Of a DNA stretch of 37,065 bases, positions 29,784 to 37,065 are shown piece after piece. Origin of the DNA: Alistipes sp. (GTDB lineage: Bacteria; Bacteroidota; Bacteroidia; Bacteroidales; Rikenellaceae); assembly GCA_022511295.1 (NCBI GenBank), contig JAFLRT010000011.1, positions 1-37,065 on the forward strand. The letters run 5' to 3'. The notes below the pieces were generated by a model, which had not been told where the DNA came from, made no database searches, and was given only the letters and a program-made list of their open reading frames with translations. The translations under genes were made by a program, and so were the position numbers. The first letter of the stretch is position 1. Every line of letters begins with the position of its first letter.

Positions 29784-32549
29784 ATGTTTAGACGGAAGAT
29801 TACATATATTGTTACAGTTGTACTGCTGTCAGCAGGCCTCTTTTCGGGGTGCGTGTACGACAATATCGACACTCCGCACGGCGACGAATATCCCGAAATC
29901 GCAGCCGACGCCTATGCTATGTCTATCGATTTCAACCTCGGAACATATCCAACGGAATACGATACGCGCAGCGGCGGTCTTTCGGCTCTGGGCGAAATCA
30001 CGCGAGTGAACTTCCACCCGAGCGACGACAGATACGACTACTGGGAAAGTTATATAGACCTGCATCAGGAGTTGCAGAACTACAGCGGCGACAAGTACAC
30101 GCTCTATGTGCTGATGTTCGACGAGAACAACAATTTCATGTACAACCCCTGCGGCAGAGACGCTTCCGGCAATGTCTCCAACCTGTTTCAAGTCTCCACC
30201 ACCGGCATCGTGTCGAACAACGAATATATGCGTTGGCGTGCAGTGTTTCAGGTTCCTGCGGAGGTGCGTGAATATATCCGCACCCACCATTTCAAGATAG
30301 CAGTTTTCGCCAACTGGCCTACGAACGATGTCGAGAATCTTGCTACCGGCACGATGGACCGTATTATGCCGGAGGAGTTCACCAACAACCTTCCGTGGGG
30401 CGGTCGCAATCCCAATATCAGCCCCAACGACCCCCGTTACGAGAGCGAAGGCCCTATATCCATCCGCAAACTGGCTCGAAGCGTCTACGACAAGACTTAT
30501 GGCGATAAGTTTTCCGAGGTATATTACTTCCTTACGGAGCACACGGAGCAAAAAGGTGCGAAGGGCGGCCGTATGGGTGCGTTTACCGACTGGGTGTTCA
30601 ACTACCACGAGAATCAGGAGAATGCCGTTCTCTTCACGCGCGGTTTTATCCCGGACAGGCTCGGCCACGACCGCCGCTACTATGAGAAACGTCTGGTCGC
30701 TACGGGCAAGGTGGACAAGAGCCGTTTGGTTACCCCGCGAGTGTTCCGCCGCAACTTCGACGACGAGTTCGCTTCCGATGACCGTATATTCATCTATCAG
30801 AACCTGTGGAATCTGTGGAATTTCGGCGGTCTGTACAATGCACGCATAAAAACCTCGTCCGATGCCGACTACCGTCAGGCTACGGCTGCAGATATTAATG
30901 ACTATCTCGTTAACGACGGCCACGAGTGGTCGCCGGCGAGTCTCGGAGACCCGGAGTTCGCATTGGAGCCCGATTCCAAAGGTCTGGACAAAATGTATTA
31001 CGGCCGTTCGGAATATGTGAGCGTGTGGGCATCCCGAAATCATCGCCGTGCGATGGAGGCTTTCGGCAAGGTCGACGACAAATGGCTTATAGACTACGTA
31101 CACGAGAACAACGGTGAGGTAGAGATTACTACCAATGCGACGAACAATGCTGATTTCATGTTCGCCTCGTTCTCTGATGTAGACGATATTCTCGACCATA
31201 CCAACACCCCTGTCATCGCAGGGGTGACGAACGGCTCCATGATATACACCGGCCCGAACAAAGCCAAACTCGGCAAGGATGACAACGGATACGTGTATCT
31301 TCACCTGCCTTCCGGCGGTTCGAAAACGAAGAACTGCCTCTCGTTCAAGGTTTTTGCCGATGCAGTACTCTATGTCAAGTCTACCGGTAACATTACGGTT
31401 GCGTCGGACAGTTACAGGTTCGAGGATAGCAACCTCCCCTCGAATTCCAACTATGAAGAGGGCGGATGGTTCCTCGATATTCCTTCCGACCCCTCCAACG
31501 TATGGATATATTCGAGTGACGGAACGGGCAAAATCTACGAGGTGGAGATGATACAGAAGAAGTATCTTTACGATTCCGACCGCCGTTCGCTGCTGCCGTC
31601 GAGTCATCAACTTGTACCCATGTACGGAATACAGGAGTTCGACCCGCTGGGCGACTACTGGATTCCGGGGCAGATATTCGACCTTTCGCATGACAACGGG
31701 TTCAACCGCCCGGGCTACAATCACAAGGCAATCTATCTGCTGCGTTCCGTCGCGCGTGTCGAGGTGCTTGTCTCCAAAGAGTTCAAGAATACATATCAGA
31801 ATAAATACCTCCCCCGTCTTATCATGCGTTCAATGAACCGTACTGCGCGCTGTATGCCGCTGGATGTCATAACGCCCACCGAAAAAATTTGGGACGAGGT
31901 GGACCAGGAGATTCTCAACATACGTGAGCACGGTCCGTTCTATACCACTGAGTTCGGTGACGATTTGGCTGCCGAGCAGGAGGAGTTCCGCAACCGTCTG
32001 GCGTGGTTCTACCTCAAGTGGGTGGATTTGTGGGACTGGACATGGAACGGTTGGCAGCCCACCACAATGAACACTACTCTGACTCCGCCCAGCGTGTTCA
32101 ATTCGAAAATCGACCGAGCGGACTACGTGCGAATGATAAAAGTCGACGATAATTACGATGGTTACGAGCGTTACGTATTGTACATGCCTGACAAGGCTAT
32201 CGATGATGCCGACGATGCCGGCGACCTCAGCGCCACGCCGAAGGTGCCGCACCTTGAGGTGCGTCTCAAGGGTGAATCCGTGAGCAACCTCGACGACAAC
32301 AACCATGAGCGTATCTATTTTATGGACTATGCGTCTACCGGCGGCCCTGTTACAAGCAAGGACAACAACGGCTACAAGACGTATGACAGTTACGAGAAGA
32401 ACACCGAAAACCTGAAGAAGCACTGGCCCGTCGTGCGCAATCACATATACCGTTTCCGCGTGCATCCTTCGGGCAATGAAAATGTGAGTGTAACACTGTA
32501 TGTGGCAGGTGCTGCAAGCCGCAGCGTAACGATACCTGACTTCGAATAA
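29784..32549 (+). CDS. Large minor pilin (Mfa3/Mfa4-like position) with an inserted lectin-like module
   Basis: A 921-residue lipoprotein, signal peptide ending in the lipobox LFSGC (C23). The start at 29784 gives a proper signal peptide; the frame is open to 29757. The N-terminal part (FNLGTYPTEYDTRSGG, IRVNFHP-like, LYVLMFDENNNFMYN) and the ending (WPVVRNHIYRFRVHPSG, then VSVTLYVAGA) are like FimA-superfamily minor pilins. Between about residues 478 and 595 lies a different beta-sandwich: CLSFKVFADAVLYVKSTGNITV, then NVWIYSSDGTGKIYEVEMI. This matches the modules at the end of the next protein and resembles accessory domains of Bacteroidetes pectate lyases. It probably sits near the pilus tip between shaft and tip protein. 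Confidence 0.8.
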   Translation: MFRRKITYIVTVVLLSAGLFSGCVYDNIDTPHGDEYPEIAADAYAMSIDFNLGTYPTEYDTRSGGLSALGEITRVNFHPSDDRYDYWESYIDLHQELQNYSGDKYTLYVLMFDENNNFMYNPCGRDASGNVSNLFQVSTTGIVSNNEYMRWRAVFQVPAEVREYIRTHHFKIAVFANWPTNDVENLATGTMDRIMPEEFTNNLPWGGRNPNISPNDPRYESEGPISIRKLARSVYDKTYGDKFSEVYYFLTEHTEQKGAKGGRMGAFTDWVFNYHENQENAVLFTRGFIPDRLGHDRRYYEKRLVATGKVDKSRLVTPRVFRRNFDDEFASDDRIFIYQNLWNLWNFGGLYNARIKTSSDADYRQATAADINDYLVNDGHEWSPASLGDPEFALEPDSKGLDKMYYGRSEYVSVWASRNHRRAMEAFGKVDDKWLIDYVHENNGEVEITTNATNNADFMFASFSDVDDILDHTNTPVIAGVTNGSMIYTGPNKAKLGKDDNGYVYLHLPSGGSKTKNCLSFKVFADAVLYVKSTGNITVASDSYRFEDSNLPSNSNYEEGGWFLDIPSDPSNVWIYSSDGTGKIYEVEMIQKKYLYDSDRRSLLPSSHQLVPMYGIQEFDPLGDYWIPGQIFDLSHDNGFNRPGYNHKAIYLLRSVARVEVLVSKEFKNTYQNKYLPRLIMRSMNRTARCMPLDVITPTEKIWDEVDQEILNIREHGPFYTTEFGDDLAAEQEEFRNRLAWFYLKWVDLWDWTWNGWQPTTMNTTLTPPSVFNSKIDRADYVRMIKVDDNYDGYERYVLYMPDKAIDDADDAGDLSATPKVPHLEVRLKGESVSNLDDNNHERIYFMDYASTGGPVTSKDNNGYKTYDSYEKNTENLKKHWPVVRNHIYRFRVHPSGNENVSVTLYVAGAASRSVTIPDFE

Positions 32550-32559
32550 CAGCAGGCAG

Positions 32560-35500
32560 ATGATTATGAAACAGATATTTAAGAAAATATTCGACCGCAA
32601 GGTCCAGTGTAGAGCCTTGACTGTGTTTGCAGTCGCATCGGCAATGCTTTTCGGAGCCTGCGCGCGCGATTTAGACGAGCAGGGTTCTGTGAACGGCGAC
32701 GTTGACGGTGTCTATTCCATCGTCTTACCCTGCACCGTGCCACAAGCATCCGACCGCACTCGCGCCCAGAGCGTCGACGACACAGGTATCGAGCGGCTGT
32801 GGATAGGTCTGTTCAAAATCACCGATACCGATGCCGTAAGCCGCGGCGACATCGACAGCAATGCCGCTCTTATCAAGAGTTGGGAGATGTCCAATGTCGC
32901 AGCCGATTCGAATCTTAAACTTATCATTGCCGACCCCGAATATCTTTTCGGCGACGATTTCAAGAATAACACCAACGTGAAATACTGCATGGTTGCAGTG
33001 GCTAACTTTCACAATATTCCGGGACACCGTGTAAAAGACGGCGTCGTGGAGGACGGTTATCTTTTCGATATGCTGCGTTCTATCGTCACGTGGGGCGATT
33101 TCTGCTCGCTTGCAGCCGACACTAAAGTTGCTTCCGAGCAGCGTTATCCGCTTATGCAGGGTCTTGTGGTCAGCGCCAATGACGCCGCTTCGCATATGAT
33201 TCTGCCTGAAACCTGCGGACTTCTTACCCCTGCTACTACGGGTAACAGCCAGCGAACCTTCACGGCTGCGGAACTGCTGAACTTTACGCATGGCCAGCGG
33301 CCGGCGCTCTATCTTCGCAGGCTCATCTCCCAAATCAATGTTGAAGTTACGCCCGATTTCAGTGGCAGCGATTATACGAGCGTCAAAGTCGACAATGTAC
33401 GGTATGCGGTTGTCAACTGCCCCAAAACCGTATATCTTCAGGAACGTGTCGTTCCGGCCGACGTCAGCGGACGCGACCAAGTTCCGGCGGATGTGTTCTC
33501 TGACCTCGAAGAGTACAAAACCTACTCGCCCAACTATGAGGACTGGAGCGCAGACGGTTTCTACAACACCATCGACGAGGCTGCATTTACAAAGGTGGAC
33601 GGAGTCTATACCAAAAAACCAGGTGAGACGAAAAACCATAAGTTCTCGTTCAACTACACCCGCTTCGAGAGCAAACATACGAGTGCTGAAGCGCTTTCGA
33701 CCTACACCGACCGCGAAGAGGTGAAAGACGGTCGTTTTACTGCGCTTTGTCCCGATGCCGGCGCGCTCTATAACAACTATGCACCCTATTTCGTTCTGAT
33801 GGCCGACCTCGAACTCGATAAGGGCGATGGCAAGCCGTTATACGTTACGGCCCGCTATGTTATCCACGAAGGCTACGCCAACAACTTCGACGGCAGCAGG
33901 CTCGACGACACCAATACGACTGTGGGAAATAATGCCAATTATTTGACACGCCTGCGCGATTTCTCGTGTATACGCAACACCAAGTATACCTATAATGTCA
34001 CAATTAAGGGCGTGAACAGCATCCTCGTGTCGGTTAAAATGGCCGACGGCAACGAACGCAACGGCGTTACGGGCGATGTGTCGACGGTTATCGGCAGCGT
34101 GGTCTTCGACGGTATAGGTCTGACCGAAGACAACAAACCGGAGTACGCTTTCACCCTCACCAATGCCGGGCGCCGTGCAGTGGCAGGCAAGTGGCTTGTC
34201 GTAGCGCCCTGGCGTGCCAAGAACGAAGATGGCGAATGGGAGTACAAACATGTCGAGTACGGCCATGAAGGTATCGTCGTACCCAAATTCTCAACGGTAC
34301 AGAGTTTCGGCGGCGATAACTTCTATCCTGCCGTTGACGTCGACGACAACGAACTCAATCAGTTCTGCAACTGGGTTACGTTCTATGACGAAGATGACAA
34401 TGAGATTGGCAATATTGTCGCTTTCGCTGCTGCTAATGATATAGAAGAAGAGGATGACGATATAGTGCATACCTATAAGTTGAGAGTCGAGCCATACAAA
34501 TGGAAAGGGACGTATCAATATGCTTTCGACGGCAATGAGCCCTCTCTCACCGGCAGCCGGATGCTTAACTCGTGGCACAACCCCGAAGAGGATACGCGTG
34601 CGCTGTGGCTCTGCACCGATTTCCGAACGTCCGCCAACGGAAGCACCTACGAAAATATACTCTCCGTAATACAGACGGTTGATGACGACCGTCCCGTTCT
34701 GCCCGCGCCGTCGGTGGAGGCGATTACGCAGCCCGTATATGTCTACGAGCGGGTCGAGGTGGGATTAGATGTAGCAGCCAGTGCGAATAACCGCGAAGGC
34801 GTGGACCACTATGTCGTCAACACGGAAGATGGCACCTTCGAAGTACCTTTTGCCGAAACAGGTTCGACATACCAGTTTCGCGGACCGCTTTTTGACATAT
34901 ATGGCACAACCAAAACAATAACTGTCACATCGCATCCTGCGAACCTTGCCGAATATGCCGTATCGGAACCTAATGAGTACCAGTATATGGTCTTTACACG
35001 ATTCCATACATGGCTGCTGGGCGCTCAAAAATATCCGGAGTTATCGACTACTGATAGTAGTTTTTCCGATTGGTGCGACCTGTCCAGTTCGCTGGCGGTA
35101 CGCGGTAACAACATTCGTCAGGTGATGAATGACAGCGGCAAGGAAAACGGTTATATCCAGATAGGTGCTGCCGCGAATATTGAGAACAAAACGAATATGT
35201 TCAGTATGTGGATACCCGAATCCGGCTCTGTACACGTGCGGTTCAGCAATACGGGCAACAATGGTCCGCGTTATGTGGCTCTCTATGCCGACGGCAAGGA
35301 GTATATATCGACCTATGCCTCGACAACAAATACCACCCAGATTGATGCCTATTTCAATATCGAACTTACCGAGAACAAACCCACGCAGATCTATATCTAT
35401 TCGCCCTCCTCGAACGGTGGCGGCTTGCGTTACTACCAGATTGACTATAGCGGCGAGTTCCGTTACGAGCGCACGCGCTGGACGTGGAATTTCTCCTCCA

Positions 35501-36447
35501 AAGAGTGGCGCGAGGTGATGCAAGACCTCATAGCCGCCGGTACCACTGGTAGCAACGACTATGATGTGACGTTTGATGACCTGCGTATAACTGCCGGCAC
35601 TGTAAGTATGCGTGCAGGTGTGGTAAATGACGTATATTATTATCAGACCGGTGGTGGAGGTTCTATGTCAAAACGAGTATTCTCGTTCAATGCCCTATCT
35701 TCCGGTACACTGAAAGTCACTACGACAAATACCGGCTCGACAGCAGATATGAGTCGTATGGTTTGTGTTCAGACGGGCAGCAATACCGCGAATAAGCAGG
35801 AGAAGGCCGGCGGTTACCCGTCGAATGCGCCGACTACGCTCTATTACAAAATAACGGTAACCGAGCCTGAAACCATCTACATATACTCGACAAACGGCTT
35901 GCGCTTCTACGAAATAGAGTTTATAAGCGACTTGGACGAAAATCCCGAGACTCCGATAGAACCTTCGGTGTGGAACTTCGCGCAGGAGCCGTGGAAATCG
36001 AATCAGGCAATGAAAGACCTTATCGCAAAAGAAAGTAATAGTAATGAAGACAGAGGTGATGCCAATTTCGATTTGACACTCGACGGTCTGCGTGTACATG
36101 CCGGTGGTGCAGTTATGCGTGCAAATACTGGCTATTTCCAGCCTATGGCTCCTGGAGGTAATAAGGATTTGTGCAGCTTCTCGTTTACCGCAACGACTTC
36201 TGGTACGGTTACAGTGGAGGCATCGAATACCGGCGGTTCAGTGGGTACAGGCCGCAACATTGCCGTACAGACCGGTGACGATGCATCAAATAAGCAGTCG
36301 CAGTTTGCAGGTACGCCAAGCAACGAAAGCCATACCGTTGCTACATTCCATGTGGATGTGTCCGCACCAACGCCAATATACATCTACACGGAAGTTGGAG
36401 CTTTGCGTATCTACCGCATAGAATACAGCGGCGGCATACAAAAGTAA
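32560..36447 (+). CDS. Giant pilus tip protein: DUF4906 plus three tandem lectin-like modules
   Basis: A 1295-residue lipoprotein precursor, lipobox FGAC at C34. Two start codons are close, at 32560 and 32566. Residues to about 500 are FimA-superfamily-like and include the DUF4906 signature near 469-500 (CIRNTKYTYNVTIKGVNSIL). An Ig-like stretch follows at about 745-812. Three related beta-sandwich modules then end the protein, at about 813-965, 966-1125 and 1126-1295. Each runs from a helix or loop through FSFnA-type and SnTGs-type strands to YIYsxxGLRxYxIxY. Such modules resemble carbohydrate-binding domains of Bacteroidetes polysaccharide lyases, so a glycan-binding tip adhesin is likely. 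Some stretches (near 34438-34510 and 36030-36060) are lower in GC, hinting at a mosaic origin. Confidence 0.82.
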   Translation: MIMKQIFKKIFDRKVQCRALTVFAVASAMLFGACARDLDEQGSVNGDVDGVYSIVLPCTVPQASDRTRAQSVDDTGIERLWIGLFKITDTDAVSRGDIDSNAALIKSWEMSNVAADSNLKLIIADPEYLFGDDFKNNTNVKYCMVAVANFHNIPGHRVKDGVVEDGYLFDMLRSIVTWGDFCSLAADTKVASEQRYPLMQGLVVSANDAASHMILPETCGLLTPATTGNSQRTFTAAELLNFTHGQRPALYLRRLISQINVEVTPDFSGSDYTSVKVDNVRYAVVNCPKTVYLQERVVPADVSGRDQVPADVFSDLEEYKTYSPNYEDWSADGFYNTIDEAAFTKVDGVYTKKPGETKNHKFSFNYTRFESKHTSAEALSTYTDREEVKDGRFTALCPDAGALYNNYAPYFVLMADLELDKGDGKPLYVTARYVIHEGYANNFDGSRLDDTNTTVGNNANYLTRLRDFSCIRNTKYTYNVTIKGVNSILVSVKMADGNERNGVTGDVSTVIGSVVFDGIGLTEDNKPEYAFTLTNAGRRAVAGKWLVVAPWRAKNEDGEWEYKHVEYGHEGIVVPKFSTVQSFGGDNFYPAVDVDDNELNQFCNWVTFYDEDDNEIGNIVAFAAANDIEEEDDDIVHTYKLRVEPYKWKGTYQYAFDGNEPSLTGSRMLNSWHNPEEDTRALWLCTDFRTSANGSTYENILSVIQTVDDDRPVLPAPSVEAITQPVYVYERVEVGLDVAASANNREGVDHYVVNTEDGTFEVPFAETGSTYQFRGPLFDIYGTTKTITVTSHPANLAEYAVSEPNEYQYMVFTRFHTWLLGAQKYPELSTTDSSFSDWCDLSSSLAVRGNNIRQVMNDSGKENGYIQIGAAANIENKTNMFSMWIPESGSVHVRFSNTGNNGPRYVALYADGKEYISTYASTTNTTQIDAYFNIELTENKPTQIYIYSPSSNGGGLRYYQIDYSGEFRYERTRWTWNFSSKEWREVMQDLIAAGTTGSNDYDVTFDDLRITAGTVSMRAGVVNDVYYYQTGGGGSMSKRVFSFNALSSGTLKVTTTNTGSTADMSRMVCVQTGSNTANKQEKAGGYPSNAPTTLYYKITVTEPETIYIYSTNGLRFYEIEFISDLDENPETPIEPSVWNFAQEPWKSNQAMKDLIAKESNSNEDRGDANFDLTLDGLRVHAGGAVMRANTGYFQPMAPGGNKDLCSFSFTATTSGTVTVEASNTGGSVGTGRNIAVQTGDDASNKQSQFAGTPSNESHTVATFHVDVSAPTPIYIYTEVGALRIYRIEYSGGIQK

Positions 36448-36520
36448 CGACTTTCGGGTGGCAGTGCCGGCAGCGTTCATCCGTCGAACATATCGGGTAC
36501 GGTAAAAGCATTGTCATACA

Positions 36521-36565
36521 AACCTAAAGAGCCGTCATTTCGACGGCTCTTTAGGTTATTTTTTA
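36521..36565 (+). terminator. Terminator of the pilus operon
   Basis: A perfect 16-bp stem (36521-36536 with 36542-36557), loop ATTTC, followed by ATTTTTTACT. It lies 73 bases after the tip gene stop. Confidence 0.95.
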
Positions 36566-36600
36566 CTCTAATAATTCATCAATGTTAAGCACAAAAAAGA

Positions 36601-36800
36601 GCGTAGTGCCAATCCTCACGTCCCGAGGGTTCCTACGCCCTACTTATCAATAGGATTACACTACGCATACGAACGCAGCATACCCATTGATAAGTTAAGA
36701 AAGTCTTGTTGTCTATGTAGGAATTTCGGGACGTGAGGATTAATATGTAAAAAGCGTACAGGAGCAGGTTGCAAGGAGATATCCTGACAACCTGCTCTTT
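36601..36800 (+). ncRNA. Candidate structured RNA between two terminators
   Basis: No coding frame explains this stretch. It folds into one long rod: 36611-36626 pairs with 36726-36741 (16 bp, no mismatch), 36630-36636 with 36717-36723, and 36642-36651 with 36686-36695, extended by a GG/CC pair, with an asymmetric bubble between the last two. Bases 36601-36608 (GCGTAGTG) are exactly complementary to 36659-36666 in the terminal loop, so a pseudoknot or a switch is possible. The plus strand would end at the terminator at 36762-36797. I see no clear Bacteroidetes promoter, which weakens the case. The rod resembles 6S RNA in outline only; I cannot assign a family. The minus strand is possible too. 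Confidence 0.35.
36611..36741. repeat. 131-base imperfect palindrome with nested inverted repeats
   Basis: The outer arms AATCCTCACGTCCCGA (36611-36626) and its exact complement (36726-36741) enclose two more pairs of complementary arms, so nearly the whole element can form one hairpin, as DNA or RNA. A target-site duplication is not evident; the flanks do share AAAAA..GCGTA (near 36593-36605 and 36748-36757) with a 2-base difference. A miniature mobile palindrome is the main alternative to an RNA gene. Confidence 0.9.
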
Positions 36801-36801
36801 T
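36762..36801 (+). terminator. Second plus-strand terminator
   Basis: Stem GAGCAGGTTG/CAACCTGCTC (36762-36771 with 36788-36797) with an inner AGGA/TCCT pair (36774-36777 with 36782-36785), followed directly by TTTTTC. The T-run points to plus-strand transcripts; the minus-strand oxidoreductase gene ends 10 bases away and may use the same hairpin less efficiently. Confidence 0.85.
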
Positions 36802-36806
36802 TCGGT

Positions 36807-37065
36807 CTAAAACTTTTCGGCCAGCGCAGCCGCCTGAGCGCAGCCGTCGGTCCCTGCGATATCGCCCTCATTGAATACCCCCGGGACGCACACCGCACCG
36901 ACAAAATCCCATTTAAGCAGGTCGAACGAGCGTTTCAGCGGCATCGTAACGCCGTCCATAACCGTTGCGTCGTGTTCCTCGCAGCAGGTGATGATGCCGC
37001 ACTTCTTGCCTGCGACATCCTTGCCTCCCACGACCAACGAGAACACGCGGTCGATAACGCCCTTA
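36807..37065 (-). CDS. Flavodoxin-like NAD(P)H-dependent oxidoreductase, C-terminal part (5' end outside window)
   Basis: The minus-strand frame enters at the window edge and ends at 36807. The visible ~86 residues (KGVIDRVFSLVVGGKDVAGKKCGIITCCEEHD, then FDLLKWDFVGAVCVPGVFNEGDI) match the C-terminal half of flavodoxin-fold FMN-dependent reductases of the NADPH-dependent FMN reductase/iron-sulfur flavoprotein group. The first half, which carries the FMN phosphate loop, is not in the window, so the subgroup is uncertain. The internal GTG at 37044-37046 is not the start, since in-frame coding continues upstream of it to the edge. Confidence 0.75.
   Translation of the reverse strand, partial: KGVIDRVFSLVVGGKDVAGKKCGIITCCEEHDATVMDGVTMPLKRSFDLLKWDFVGAVCVPGVFNEGDIAGTDGCAQAAALAEKF

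Noticed and set aside
29829-31724. Long minus-strand open frame opposite the minor pilin gene (631 residues)
   Set aside because: It results from the codon bias of the pilin gene; the residue pattern shows no domain, and the plus-strand protein is clearly real.
36611-36741. Invertible promoter (phase-variable switch) flanked by the 16-bp inverted repeats
   Set aside because: The interior contains no TTTG or TAnnTTTG element on either strand, and the gene ends nearby point toward it rather than away from it.
36601-36741. CRISPR array, integron attC site or retron RNA
   Set aside because: There are no direct repeats with spacers, no attC consensus ends, and no cas, integrase or reverse-transcriptase gene in the window.

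Overview
The window reads as an ordinary chromosomal stretch from a Bacteroidales bacterium, most likely Alistipes or another member of the Rikenellaceae. This rests on the TAnnTTTG -7 promoter elements, the type V (FimA/Mfa1) pilus genes, the DUF3575 and DUF3868 families, a class II ribonucleotide reductase and moderately high GC. The genus is an inference; the order is fairly secure.

Region 1 (1-8.2 kb). The end of the ribosomal-protein operon (rpoA 3' end, rplQ, terminator) is followed by a Crp/Fnr-family regulator. A perfect Crp/Fnr-type palindrome separates that regulator from a membrane acyltransferase. A B12-dependent ribonucleotide reductase (nrdJ) lies on the minus strand, convergent with the acyltransferase across a shared bidirectional terminator. 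Divergent from nrdJ is a radical SAM gene broken by a frameshift just after its 4Fe-4S motif. Then comes an alpha-oxoamine synthase that probably makes the sphingoid or sulfonolipid (capnoid) base.

Region 2 (8.2-23.6 kb). This is mostly housekeeping: a lipocalin, dxs, and pyrH and frr with a 30-residue membrane peptide between them, then a beta-barrel protein. A minus-strand operon carries a PiT phosphate transporter, an NCS2 permease and an M15 peptidase, the first two coupled by an ATGA overlap. Next are a manganese catalase, a decayed hydrolase remnant, a GT90 glycosyltransferase with a ZIP metal transporter, an O6-alkylguanine methyltransferase, an RluA-type pseudouridine synthase with a long coiled-coil extension, and a small membrane-anchored protein. 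Several genes carry short tandem duplications at or just after their stop codon.

Region 3 (24.2-36.5 kb). This is a complete type V pilus locus on the plus strand: DUF3575 barrel, DUF3868/OmpA-TPR protein, Mfa1-like fimbrillin, Mfa2/FimB-like anchor, a 921-residue minor pilin and a 1295-residue DUF4906 tip protein. The last two carry lectin-like beta-sandwich modules, one in the minor pilin and three in tandem at the tip protein C-terminus, which suggests a glycan-binding tip. Two hairpins after the fimbrillin gene could set subunit ratios.

Region 4 (36.5-37.1 kb). Between the pilus operon terminator and a second terminator lies a 131-nt, nearly continuous imperfect palindrome with nested stems and competing pairings. 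No open reading frame explains it. It is the best candidate here for something undescribed (a structured RNA or a small mobile palindrome). The window ends inside a flavodoxin-like oxidoreductase gene.
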